NCBI GenBank assembly: GCA_963656065.1
Contig: CAVKGV010000022.1
Location: 1-26,160 of the forward strand
Length of the DNA stretch: 26,160 nt
Source of the DNA: Hallerella sp963656065
GTDB lineage: Bacteria; Fibrobacterota; Fibrobacteria; Fibrobacterales; Fibrobacteraceae
Reading direction: 5' to 3'
Below the pieces are notes generated by a model. It was not told where the DNA came from, made no database searches, and was given only the letters and a program-made list of their open reading frames with translations. Made by a program: the position numbers and the translations under genes. Below, piece by piece: positions 8,701 through 15,291 of the stretch (its first letter is position 1; every line of letters starts with the position of its first letter).

Positions 8701-9665
8701 TTGGAAACGATTTTCCGGAAAAGGATGCGGCTTCCAGCCAGCGAAACGATGATGAGGAAAAAGACACATCCCCCAGCAAAGAGGATAAAGTCCTGGGTCT
8801 TCTCGCTGAGAAGCGACTCCGTCTTGCTCTGGGGCGTGATGTGTACCAGGTGCATCGGAAGCTTTGACAGCGGCGTCACGATTGCCGTATAAGCCTTGCC
8901 GTCTTCCGAAAAGCGGTAATAGGTAGCGTCGGAAGTCTTGAGCGAATCCGTGTCAAAAAGCGGACCGGTCGCAGCCAAAAGGGTGCGGACGGAATCCAGC
9001 GTGATTTCCCCGAGACTCGTCTGGTAGGGAAAGTAGGTGTAAATGCTGTCCGTTTCGCTGTTTACGAGCATGGTCACTCCCCCGCTTTCCTTGGAAAGGG
9101 AGGTCATCAGGTTGCGAAGTTCGTTGACATCGATGTCTTCGGCGACGATTCCCTGGATTTTGTCCCGGCGCTTCCAGACCGGTGCGGAAATTGTCAGAAC
9201 GCGTTTTTTTGCACCGTGATTATACGATGGACCCGAATAGGCCAGCCCCTTGTTTCTGTTCGGTTCGAGATACCAGGACTTGGTTCGGAATTCCGGATGG
9301 ATCGGGTCGCGTTTAAAGCCTCGCGAACTGATAAAGGAACCGTCCGGTGCCCCGTAGTAGATATCGACGGTTTTTCGCCGGTGAACTTCCTGGGAAAGGG
9401 ACGAGCGGATTCCCGTGTTCGATTTGTTTTGGAGATTAGGGCGCCAGTTTTCAAAATGTTTGGCATACGATAAAATTTTTTGTTCCAGGGATACGGAAAT
9501 TTGCTGCAGGGTCTTTCCGGATTCCGCAGACGCCGATTCAAAGAGAAAAGAGCGCATGTATGCGGTAAAGGCAAAAAAGCAGATAACCATGGCTATCAGG
9601 GTTGTAATCGTATAAACCCAAATAATCTTGGAACCCAGTTCCCGCATGGAGCCGCTGTTTGTCAA
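5715..9665 (-). CDS. Hybrid sensor histidine kinase (Cache-PAS-PAS-HisKA-HATPase-REC-REC-HPt)
   Basis: A 1316-aa membrane phosphorelay kinase. Order: membrane helix (about 14-38), extracytoplasmic Cache-type sensor (about 45-280, with the WYLEPNRNKG...AYSGPSY...ISAPVW pattern), second helix (293-315), two PAS domains (about 330-445 and 453-570), HisKA with His590 in MSHEIRTPM, HATPase with N box (703-711), DSGIGM (739-744) and GGTGLGL (768-774), receiver 1 (about 823-940), receiver 2 (964-1083) with Asp970, Asp1013 and Lys1067, then an HPt domain with His1169 in AHTLKG, and a helical tail. Receiver 1 has Ala873 where the phospho-acceptor Asp should be and is probably a pseudo-receiver. The Cache sensor binds a small ligand I cannot name. 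The TTG start overlaps the stop of the upstream regulator gene and has AAAGGA before it; ATG at 9647 (residue 7) is an alternative. No output domain: it must signal through a partner, most simply that regulator. Confidence 0.93.
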   Translation of the reverse strand: MTNSGSMRELGSKIIWVYTITTLIAMVICFFAFTAYMRSFLFESASAESGKTLQQISVSLEQKILSYAKHFENWRPNLQNKSNTGIRSSLSQEVHRRKTVDIYYGAPDGSFISSRGFKRDPIHPEFRTKSWYLEPNRNKGLAYSGPSYNHGAKKRVLTISAPVWKRRDKIQGIVAEDIDVNELRNLMTSLSKESGGVTMLVNSETDSIYTYFPYQTSLGEITLDSVRTLLAATGPLFDTDSLKTSDATYYRFSEDGKAYTAIVTPLSKLPMHLVHITPQSKTESLLSEKTQDFILFAGGCVFFLIIVSLAGSRILFRKIVSKDLTDSISSSTIFDAILGSKYFSLILTDNQFSVLRTSTSIAQVTGNSDWRDLLGTSLWEIIPNPEFKSFVLNAQKNAPPQTSEIGQYQIVLQQKNGKILWWNISFNLLIEDDASIRYLFLVSDETAAVRKDSFLDAIMSSSQNTILIFDNDLKIIYASKCIERIFGCPTSSLLGKSYDDLATLGVPQNILDMPQESLENGNIWSANFELPLPNGSQLWCHGQGCILRSKDSNSLGYLFFITDITPLVEAEREAKEATKAKSLFLANMSHEIRTPMNAIIGMSDLALATELTPRQEHYIDRISYAAKSLLGIINNILDYSKLEAKKQKLEHIPFAIRETVSNVLSIAVIRITGKPIELLADIDPNIPERIFGDPLHLSQILTNLINNAEKFTERGQVILRMKLTNLENSKATIYTSVCDSGIGMTEEQSKKLFHVFTQANDSMTRKYGGTGLGLAISHSLVELMGGKLKVKSTFGEGSEFYFTATFDVIVRPQNKGASPLRGKSVLALDENSEARNILGTLFRTLEINAAVASNVDEFQEMFAQKSYDCIMIAWNLQEMPAPVLAKKLADSGKGVPPLVAIFKQNDEEIFKEAVEAGFKRFLPKPFLMKDLKNTLEEALGFRVIEDSKAHKPKAHTEYRFERANILLVEDNALNQELAIELLNRVGLDVDVKSNGKEAVEAVKQNDYALILMDLQMPIMDGFEATKAIRQMPEEKKRNIPIIAMSARALQGDKEKSLAAGLNAHITKPIDPARFYAELAKWLEQKKSPDKEPRTEENPVVPMVAKDPFFAAFDRIPYFDAELGLYRSVGSKPLYLKVIRRFVDDFDGYIPKIFEAIQNGENESAVRMAHTLKGIAGTIGCTKLQEMSAKLEFQISSRDAKLETAPRNRLDDFLEQLVEKIRKAIPLAAAAIGEQDEELVDDPNAENKLAKMLDMIEPAIQDSIPMDCRVALKVVEGIRFDSKISDLLKKLRQSIDDFDFEKAHQIVAEIKNIQKKL

Positions 9666-10747
9666 TCCACAAGTCCTTTATAGATTTCGGGAAGTTCATC
9701 CGAAAAAGTATCGAATGCCTTGATAACATCCGGATCAAAATGCAAACCGGTTGCATTATGGATAATGGAAATCGCTTCGGTATGGGGAATCGCCGGTTTG
9801 TAAACCCTCTTGGAAATCAGCGCGTCATAGACATCCGCCACGGCCATGAGCCGGGCTTCAAGCGGAATGGCTTTTCCCGAGAGCCCGTCCGGGTAGCCGG
9901 AACCGTCCCATTTTTCGTGGTGGCTCCGGGCGATATTTGCCGCGATGACCACCATTGGATTATTGCCCAGTTCACGCGTTGCCGAAAGAAGAACCTTGTA
10001 GCCCAGCTCGGTATGCTTCTTCATTTTTTCGCGCTCTTCGGAATTGAGAAGTCCGGGCTTTCTCAAAATATCGTCCGGGATTCCGACCTTTCCTATGTCG
10101 TGCAGCGGCGCCGCAATCGCATATTCTTCAATCGTTTCGTCATCGTGAAAAATGTTCTTGTACTTTTCGTCCTTGCTCATCGCCTGGGCAAGTTTCCGCA
10201 CGATGATTTGCGTCCGTTTCAAATGCGCCCCGGTTTCGTTGTCCCTAAATTCCGCGAGAGCCCCGAGACTTGTGAGCATCACCTGCAACGTTTTTTGCAA
10301 ATCTTTTGTTTTCTGGGAAAGTTCCGAAGTGCGCTCATCGACAAGTTCGGTAAGACGATCGCGCGTGAACTTTCTTTCGAGCTGGTTCCGTATCCGCAGC
10401 TTGAGCAGTTTGGCGTTGAACGGCTTCGCGATATAGTCATCCGCTCCGAGCGAAAGCCCTTTCATTTCGCTATCGTTTTCCGCCTGGGCCGTGAGGAAAA
10501 TGACGGGCGTATTTTCACATCCCGGGATTTCCTTGAGTTTCTGGAACGTTTCGTAGCCGTCCATTTCGGGCATCATCACATCGAGAAGAATCAGATCGAA
10601 CTGTCTGCGGTGGGCCAGTTCAAGCGCCCGCTTTCCGCTCAAAGCGACATGCACGCTGTAATTTTCCTGTGCCAAAGAACCTTCGAGTACTTCGATATTC
10701 GACTTTGTGTCATCCACGACGAGAATTTGCGGCTTCCGTTGGTCCAT
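9662..10747 (-). CDS. Response regulator with HD-GYP cyclic di-GMP phosphodiesterase domain
   Basis: A 361-aa cytosolic regulator of the RpfG type. Residues 7-122 are a receiver with acidic pair Asp12-Asp13, phospho-acceptor Asp56 (LLDVMMP) and Lys108. A coiled-coil linker (about 125-155) leads to the HD-GYP domain, where the metal and catalytic residues are present: Glu171/His175, His216-Asp217 (LHDIGK), His245, His276-His277 (HHEKWDGSGYP), GYP 284-286 and Asp304 (VADVYDA). An intact set predicts hydrolysis of cyclic di-GMP, which would lower this second messenger when the receiver is phosphorylated. The stop codon overlaps the TTG start of the hybrid kinase gene, so the two are co-translated and very likely a signalling pair. 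No Shine-Dalgarno; a promoter-like box sits 14 nt before the ATG. Confidence 0.94.
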   Translation of the reverse strand: MDQRKPQILVVDDTKSNIEVLEGSLAQENYSVHVALSGKRALELAHRRQFDLILLDVMMPEMDGYETFQKLKEIPGCENTPVIFLTAQAENDSEMKGLSLGADDYIAKPFNAKLLKLRIRNQLERKFTRDRLTELVDERTSELSQKTKDLQKTLQVMLTSLGALAEFRDNETGAHLKRTQIIVRKLAQAMSKDEKYKNIFHDDETIEEYAIAAPLHDIGKVGIPDDILRKPGLLNSEEREKMKKHTELGYKVLLSATRELGNNPMVVIAANIARSHHEKWDGSGYPDGLSGKAIPLEARLMAVADVYDALISKRVYKPAIPHTEAISIIHNATGLHFDPDVIKAFDTFSDELPEIYKGLVD

Positions 10748-10754
10748 ATGGGAA

Positions 10755-10763
10755 TAATCTATC
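10755..10763 (-). promoter_or_regulatory. Putative -7 promoter box (GATAGATTA, minus strand)
   Basis: On the minus strand the box GATAGATTA has its TA 14 nt before the ATG of the REC-HD-GYP gene, with no Shine-Dalgarno between. It matches the spacing seen at 84, 763, 23246 and 26091. The 66-bp gap to the mannanase stop has no convincing terminator, so read-through from the mannanase gene is also possible. Confidence 0.4.
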
Positions 10764-10813
10764 TTGATTTTGAAAAAAGCTGATGGCCGAAACGTTCCAA
10801 CATGGAATAAACT

Positions 10814-12427
10814 TTACAGATCCTGGATGACCATGATTCCGCTGCGCTCGATTTTCGGGAAAGGCTTCATCCCTTCGCCTCCCTTCCCCTTGTCGAGGAT
10901 TTCGAGAAGTTCTCCGTCCGCCGAATAGAGATGGAGTTCCCACGGACCGGCCGGCGCATTGAAATATCCGGAGTTCTTTTGGACATTGCGCTGGAAGCTT
11001 CTGTTCAGGCGATCCAGCACGCTTCTCGCCTGCACCAGGGAGACATCGGAAAGGGTCCAGCCGATGGGGCTGCCTCCCATATCGAAAACCAGGACGGCGT
11101 TTTCGTCGGTAGGCTCCTTCATGGTAAATTTCCAGCTGAAATCCTGCCAGCTTGTCGAAAGGTCCAGGAAACGCCCGTTCGCATAGGGGACGTAATCCTT
11201 GGTCGCCCGCTTGATATCGACATTGAGCGTTCTAGGCTTGTCCGCCTTGGCCCGCATGCTGAAAATATAAGTGATGCCGTTTCGTAATGGAAGCGTCTGC
11301 TTGAACTGCAGGTTCCACGTCTCCTTGCCGGGTTTTAAGATGGAAAAATGGATTTTTCCATTCCGTATTTCCGTTTTCGCTTCGCCGCCCCAAAAATCAG
11401 GCGTCCAACCGTCGAGCCCTTCCGAAAAGTCGCTGTTTGAAACCAGATTTCTTCCGCGATCCGAGGCGCCCGTGGAAAAGTCTCCGTTCTGGATAAAGGA
11501 CGGGATTACGCTCGTGTTCTGGATGCCGAGCGGGCTATCGACGCAGACTTCCCTGCCCCATTTTACCAGTGTATTGAAGGAACCGTGGGTCGTCATGTCC
11601 ATTTCCTGGCTGTCGAAATTTCCCGGTCCCCAGCTCCAGGCGAGCCAGCCGATGTCGAGACGTTCCGCTTCCGCCATGATAAACCTGTACGGAATTTCTC
11701 GGGCTCCGCCGACGGCGACGGGTGCAAATTCGCCGATAATGAGAGGGACGTTCTTCGCGACGGATTCTTCGAGGACTCCGGTAATCCGTTCCTCGACTGT
11801 TGCGTAGCCGGTCTTTTTCGGGTCGTGCTTTTCCGAGGGCCACCAAAGATGCAAGTCGAACAGCAGATTGTGCTCGGGATCTTCGGCAAGGAGGTGCGGT
11901 CCCTGTTCCAGGATGTTTTTGGGGCTCTGTCCCCAGTTGTCCGCATCGATGATCAGCGGAACCCGGATGCCCGCGGCGCGCATCCTTGTTACTGCGGCGG
12001 CATAGGCGTTATAGAAATCCTCGCCGGACTCTTCTTCGCCTCCGACCTCGTTTCCGATGTTTACCAGAATGTATTCCTGGTGATCGCGAATCATCCGGAG
12101 CGATTCTTCCCGGGTCCAAAAGGTGACCAGTTCGGGAAGACGTTCCCAGCGCCCCGTCGCGTCGTGCAGCTCGACTATCGGAATCATCGAGTTTTCGATG
12201 CTGTCGTCAACCAGGCGATACAGGTCGGATATCCGACCGTGCATGTTCCAGACAATCCGTACGCAGTTCGCTCCGGTCTTTGCTATTTCGGGAATGGACT
12301 TTCCTTCGCGATCCGTCCAGATAAACATGTGGTTTACGCCGCGAAGTACCACTTTTTCGTTGTCCTTGGTATAGAGAAAGCGTCCTTGGACAAAAAAGCC
12401 TGGCTTTGATCCGTTTGCTGATTCCAT
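10814..12427 (-). CDS. GH5 subfamily 8-like endo-beta-1,4-mannanase with C-terminal CBM
   Basis: Predicted to cut beta-1,4-mannan chains with retention of configuration. The 537-aa protein begins with GFFVQGRFLYTKDN and VLRGVNHMFIW, the entry segment of GH5_8 mannanases. Further family blocks: TGANCVRIVW (51-60), VELHDATG (85-92), VNIGNEVGG (122-130) with acid/base Glu127, IDADNWGQSP (160-169), IIGEFAP (230-236) with nucleophile Glu233, and GWLAWSWG (260-267). Residues about 326-466 (NLVSNSDFSEGLDGW ... DVSLVQ) look like a CBM4/9-type beta-sandwich that binds polysaccharide. The last 50 residues resemble a small strand-rich C-terminal module ending GIMVIQDL. The start is ATG 12427 with AAAGGA seven nt upstream; the longer GTG start at 12487 falls inside a terminator hairpin. 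Oddly, no signal peptide is visible. Subfamily is from memory of motifs; mannanase activity is inferred. Confidence 0.88.
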   Translation of the reverse strand: MESANGSKPGFFVQGRFLYTKDNEKVVLRGVNHMFIWTDREGKSIPEIAKTGANCVRIVWNMHGRISDLYRLVDDSIENSMIPIVELHDATGRWERLPELVTFWTREESLRMIRDHQEYILVNIGNEVGGEEESGEDFYNAYAAAVTRMRAAGIRVPLIIDADNWGQSPKNILEQGPHLLAEDPEHNLLFDLHLWWPSEKHDPKKTGYATVEERITGVLEESVAKNVPLIIGEFAPVAVGGAREIPYRFIMAEAERLDIGWLAWSWGPGNFDSQEMDMTTHGSFNTLVKWGREVCVDSPLGIQNTSVIPSFIQNGDFSTGASDRGRNLVSNSDFSEGLDGWTPDFWGGEAKTEIRNGKIHFSILKPGKETWNLQFKQTLPLRNGITYIFSMRAKADKPRTLNVDIKRATKDYVPYANGRFLDLSTSWQDFSWKFTMKEPTDENAVLVFDMGGSPIGWTLSDVSLVQARSVLDRLNRSFQRNVQKNSGYFNAPAGPWELHLYSADGELLEILDKGKGGEGMKPFPKIERSGIMVIQDL

Positions 12428-12465
12428 ATCAGTCCTTTCGATAAATCGTTTTTCGTTCCCTTTCA

Positions 12466-12511
12466 AAATAAGAAAAACAAAAGGCACGGTAAATAGTCAA
12501 CCGCGCCTTTT
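12466..12511 (-). terminator. Rho-independent terminator of the lipoprotein gene
   Basis: On the minus strand a 12-bp stem (AAAAGGCGCGGT with ACCGTGCCTTTT, one G-U pair) is followed by the T-rich run TTTGTTTTTCTTATT. It ends the gene that stops at 12536 and separates it from the mannanase gene. Confidence 0.88.
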
Positions 12512-12535
12512 ATCAAAAATTCAATGCTTTAGGGC

Positions 12536-12979
12536 TTAATTCCGCACTTGCGTGTCGAATGCGTATTTCGTCCGGTAGTAGCTCAGCATTTCGTCGGCAC
12601 TGCGGAAAGCTCCTTGCTTGATAGCGCGCCGGATTTCGGGATCGGTCCGCACCATCTTGCGGAGCCGTGTATCGACGTCGCGGAAAAAAAGATCGTTCGA
12701 AGCCAGGTCAATCTGGTGTTGGCTGTAATTTAGGTGGTAGCGGCGTTCAAGCATCTGGAAAAGTTCGGTCTGGCACTGGTTTTCCGGCGGGTTTTTCTTG
12801 AGAATCGGGCTGTAGCACTGGGAAATGTAGGATTTCTTCAGATTGACTATCATGTGGTCGATTTTGGGAATGTTGCGGGAACTGTCTTCGTGAGAGGCGA
12901 GTTCTGCTTTAGGAAGGGTCGAAGAACAGGCCGAGACCAGAAAAACAAGAGTCGCGATAGCCAAAAAACGAACGATCAT
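12536..12979 (-). CDS. Small lipoprotein of unknown function
   Basis: A 147-aa lipoprotein. Residues 1-17 form a signal peptide (MIVRFLAIATLVFLVSAC) ending in lipobox VSAC with Cys18, followed by a Ser pair. The mature part is charged and probably helical, with two Cys (in YISQCYSPIL and PENQCQTEL) that could pair in the periplasm. It ends in a helix-rich segment (RAIKQGAFRSADEMLSYYRTK). I do not recognise the family. ATG 12979 was chosen because AAAGGAG precedes it and the lipoprotein signal starts there; longer in-frame starts add non-signal residues. A TAACTTTG box lies 44 nt upstream. It is followed by its own terminator and preceded, after 84 bp, by the M23 peptidase gene. Confidence 0.78.
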   Translation of the reverse strand: MIVRFLAIATLVFLVSACSSTLPKAELASHEDSSRNIPKIDHMIVNLKKSYISQCYSPILKKNPPENQCQTELFQMLERRYHLNYSQHQIDLASNDLFFRDVDTRLRKMVRTDPEIRRAIKQGAFRSADEMLSYYRTKYAFDTQVRN

Positions 12980-13015
12980 GGATTCTCCTTTAAAAACGCC
13001 AACCCAATTCGTTGC

Positions 13016-13023
13016 CAAAGTTA
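13016..13023 (-). promoter_or_regulatory. Putative -7 promoter box (TAACTTTG, minus strand)
   Basis: TAACTTTG matches the Bacteroidota -7 consensus TAnnTTTG exactly. It lies 44 nt before the ATG at 12979 of a gene that has a good Shine-Dalgarno, so a normal leader of about 30 nt would result. No clear -33 TTG is present at the usual distance. Confidence 0.5.
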
Positions 13024-13063
13024 CCAATTTTTACCCGAAAAACGAATCTTAATTTGTAACATT

Positions 13064-14437
13064 TCATTTACCGGAATAATACCAAGTGACGGGACTCACA
13101 ACCCGGTAGCGAACGTTGCCCAAGTGTTTGTTTCCCCGCCTGTCGATAAGCCCGGTTACGATGTGTACGTGCGGACCTGTCGTATGTCCCGTCGTTCCGA
13201 CAGTCGCCACGGGATCTCCCTGCATCACGTTCTGTCCGTCGAGATAAAGAAGCTGGTCGCAGTGCATAAAGAGGATGACCCGCTTTTCGCCTACGATTCC
13301 GATGACCGTTCCGCCGCGTTCGTCCTTGAATGTCCACGCCTTTCCGCTAAACGGGGAAAGGATCCGCGCTCCCGAACGGCTAGCTACGTCCCACGCCGGA
13401 TGCTTCCTCTCTTTCTCTGTCGCCTTTTCGTTGTAAAGCTCCGTTACATAGGAAACCGAGTCCCCGATGATTTGCGTAAAGAATTTCCAGACGGGAGCGA
13501 TGGAATCGTAATCGGGGTTTTTCAGGTTTTCCGGGATTGAAAAGCGAATGGAAGTTCCCTTTGGCGGAATGTGAAGTCTTCCCGTCTCCCAGGAATTTTC
13601 GGAAAAACCGTTTTTTAGGAGAGTCTCTTCGACATAATCCCGAAGAGTCCGTTCCGTGGTGACTAGCGCGGCAAAGCGCCCGACGGCATACCGGGCGATT
13701 CGCTCGAACGGTTCCGAGCCGTCAAACGTGTAGTCAAAATAAGGGGCTTCCGAATAGAAGGCCATTTCCGACTTGATGTTTCTCGAAAGGGTCGGGCCGG
13801 AATCCACGTCCGAAGGAATAAAAAAGGGAACCGCCGCCACAAGCAGGCACAAGGGAAGGAAAAACTTGCGGAAGATGCGCGCCCATCCGACGACGGCGTT
13901 TTCCCGGAGAATTTTCGCTCGGAGAAGTTCCAAAAAAATCTGTGCGGCTTTTTCGCTTTCCTGGGAAATTTTCTTGGCGGACGTCCAGCCGGAAAGCCAG
14001 TTTTTCCCGATCGACTGGGTGATTTTCGGAAATTTTTTCCGGTTTGGTTTCGGAGCGACCCACCATAAAAAACCGGGGCTAAAGGGGGCTACCGCTTCAA
14101 GTTCCGAAAGGATTCCGTTTTCGACCGGGCTTCCGTCTTCGGAAATGACAAGGACCATCCGCATCGAAGCGAGCAACGCGGCCGCATCCCCGTCGAGATT
14201 TTCGGGAAAGCGGACAAAGACATAGCGAAAACCTTCTTCCTGTTGGTTTCGCAAGTTTTGCAAAAAAGCCTTTCCCGCACCGAGGCTTTGGCTGTATTCC
14301 GTAAAAAGGAAAGGCGCATCCCCGGAAAGGGTGCGCACAAAATTTTCAAGAAATTTTTTAACATCGCAAGATTTCGAACAGACGATTCCCACGAGCGAGC
14401 CCTGGGAAATCAAGGATTCGAGAACCTCGCTACGCAT
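13064..14437 (-). CDS. Membrane-anchored M23 (LytM-type) peptidase with cytosolic ParA/MinD-like N-domain
   Basis: A 457-aa protein with one membrane helix (about 192-208). The C-terminal half faces the periplasm and ends in an M23 domain with His346/Asp350 (HPAWD), His392 (MHCDQL) and the HxH pair His423/His425 (GPHVHI). The zinc ligands look complete, so it may cut peptidoglycan cross-links or bind cell wall. The first 190 residues are predicted cytosolic and unusual for this family. They run VGIVCSKSCDVKKFLENF, then YVFVRFPENLDGDAAALL and VLVISEDGSP, in the order and rhythm of a ParA/MinD NTPase, but without the P-loop GK[ST]. That likeness is inference. The gene lies 21 bp after a small receiver-like gene, probably in one operon. 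No strong Shine-Dalgarno precedes the ATG. Confidence 0.85.
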   Translation of the reverse strand: MRSEVLESLISQGSLVGIVCSKSCDVKKFLENFVRTLSGDAPFLFTEYSQSLGAGKAFLQNLRNQQEEGFRYVFVRFPENLDGDAAALLASMRMVLVISEDGSPVENGILSELEAVAPFSPGFLWWVAPKPNRKKFPKITQSIGKNWLSGWTSAKKISQESEKAAQIFLELLRAKILRENAVVGWARIFRKFFLPLCLLVAAVPFFIPSDVDSGPTLSRNIKSEMAFYSEAPYFDYTFDGSEPFERIARYAVGRFAALVTTERTLRDYVEETLLKNGFSENSWETGRLHIPPKGTSIRFSIPENLKNPDYDSIAPVWKFFTQIIGDSVSYVTELYNEKATEKERKHPAWDVASRSGARILSPFSGKAWTFKDERGGTVIGIVGEKRVILFMHCDQLLYLDGQNVMQGDPVATVGTTGHTTGPHVHIVTGLIDRRGNKHLGNVRYRVVSPVTWYYSGK

Positions 14438-14458
14438 TTTGGCTGAAAGCCCGGACGG

Positions 14459-14893
14459 TTAGACGGCAGCTGCTTTTTTTGTAAACAGCTTGCAGGCGCA
14501 CCGCGGGTAAGTATGCGTCTGGGGAGGCGCGACGATAAACTTTTCGATGGCCGTGTAAAGTTCTTCCGACGATGCGTTGGGTGCGATAACCACTTCCTGC
14601 CCGCGGAGCGAACTGCGACCTTTGAGCGGCTCGAAGCGATGGCTGCGGCTTACCACGGCGAGAGGAACCGTTTCTAGGATCGGAAGAAGGCCGAAATAGC
14701 GGAACAGGCTGAAATTCTTTTGCCAGGTGAAACGTTCAACGAGAAGTCCAAACGTGTCCTCGGGAAAACCTTTTGCCTGCAAGAGGCTTTCTCCGGACAT
14801 TGTCACCAGTTCGTGATTGGTCGGGAAATTGTTTACAAAAGAGGCGTTGTCCCCTTTCAAGTAGATTTCGTCGCAGAGAAAGACAAATTTCAT
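14459..14893 (-). CDS. Small receiver-like protein, function unknown
   Basis: A 144-aa protein that I cannot place in a named family. Its layout looks like a CheY-type alpha/beta fold without phosphorylation residues: a first strand MKFVFLCDE, a middle strand DTFGLLVERF where a receiver would carry its phospho-acceptor, a later strand VPLAVVSRS, and a last strand plus helix EVVIAPNASSEELYTAIEKFI like the end of a receiver. The tail is short and holds two Cys (PRCACK). ATG 14893 is preferred over TTG 14914 because it starts directly with the first strand. The M23 peptidase gene starts 21 bp after its stop, so the two probably work together, perhaps in wall growth or its control. Fold call is inference. 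Confidence 0.65.
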   Translation of the reverse strand: MKFVFLCDEIYLKGDNASFVNNFPTNHELVTMSGESLLQAKGFPEDTFGLLVERFTWQKNFSLFRYFGLLPILETVPLAVVSRSHRFEPLKGRSSLRGQEVVIAPNASSEELYTAIEKFIVAPPQTHTYPRCACKLFTKKAAAV

Positions 14894-15166
14894 AAAGAAC
14901 CCGTTGTTGAACAATTTTTAGACAAGATAGTTAAAAAAAAAAAAATTGTCATCTGCGTATTGGCGGGCGTCTTTTTCCCGGCAAGTCTCGCCGGCAAGCG
15001 TTTCTCCATTTTTTTTGCAGTAAATCGTCTTAACTTGTTGCCAATCAATCACTTAACGAAAAATTGACAAAATTTTTGTAAAAAAGTGCGGCATTCGTCT
15101 GCTGAAAATTCGGGGATTTTTTTTGAAAATACCCAAAAAAGTAGTATCCGCATATCTTGAAAACTT

Positions 15167-15174
15167 TATATTTG
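15167..15174 (+). promoter_or_regulatory. Putative -7 promoter box (TATATTTG)
   Basis: TATATTTG is an exact match to TAnnTTTG, 125 nt before the ATG of the giant repeat protein. It would give a leader of about 115 nt that contains several short hairpins and ends in a GGAG ribosome site (15281-15284). No clear -33 TTG is present. Confidence 0.5.
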
Positions 15175-15234
15175 GTGATGAAAGTCACTTTTTGATTTCC
15201 AAAACGGTGATTTGGATGGCTAGAGTGTTTTGGC

Positions 15235-15275
15235 AGGGCAGACCGCCCTTTGCGGTTCGGTTTTGCCGAAAGGTC
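15235..15275 (+). promoter_or_regulatory. Structured RNA leader with alternative hairpins
   Basis: Two short hairpins share bases and cannot form together: AGGGC (15235-15239) with GCCCT (15245-15249), and ACCGC (15242-15246) with GCGGT (15252-15256). A third, TCGG (15257-15260) with CCGA (15266-15269), follows, and GACC (15241-15244) can also pair with GGTC (15272-15275). It ends 6 nt before GGAG. It does not match a riboswitch class I know. Confidence 0.35.
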
Positions 15276-15291
15276 TTAGTGGAGATCGTAA

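Larger units (their letters stand above)
14894..15291. promoter_or_regulatory. Divergent intergenic region upstream of the giant repeat protein
   Basis: A 398-bp AT-rich region with no plausible gene. It holds, from left: a possible minus-strand -7 box (TATCTTGT; plus 14922-14929) for the receiver-like gene, a run of 13 A (14933-14945), two copies of CCGGCAAG (14978-14985 and 14991-14998) that also form a CCGGC/GCCGG hairpin, a TATATTTG promoter-like box (15167-15174), and a leader of about 115 nt with small hairpins before the giant gene. Little is known about any of these; roles are inferred from position. Confidence 0.5.

Noticed and set aside
9659..10783. 374-codon plus-strand frame opposite the REC-HD-GYP gene
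   Set aside because: Shadow of a gene with all HD-GYP and receiver residues on the other strand; no recognisable motif.
11585..12409. 274-codon plus-strand frame opposite the mannanase
   Set aside because: The minus strand encodes clear GH5 motifs; this frame has none.
14978..15025. Hairpin CCGGC/GCCGG near a T run as a terminator
   Set aside because: Stem of only 5 bp and the T run is over 15 nt away; no gene ends here on the plus strand.
15175..15291. Cyclic di-GMP (GEMM) riboswitch before the giant gene
   Set aside because: A GCAGGGCA stretch looked suggestive, but the rest of the class core and its receptor helix are not present.
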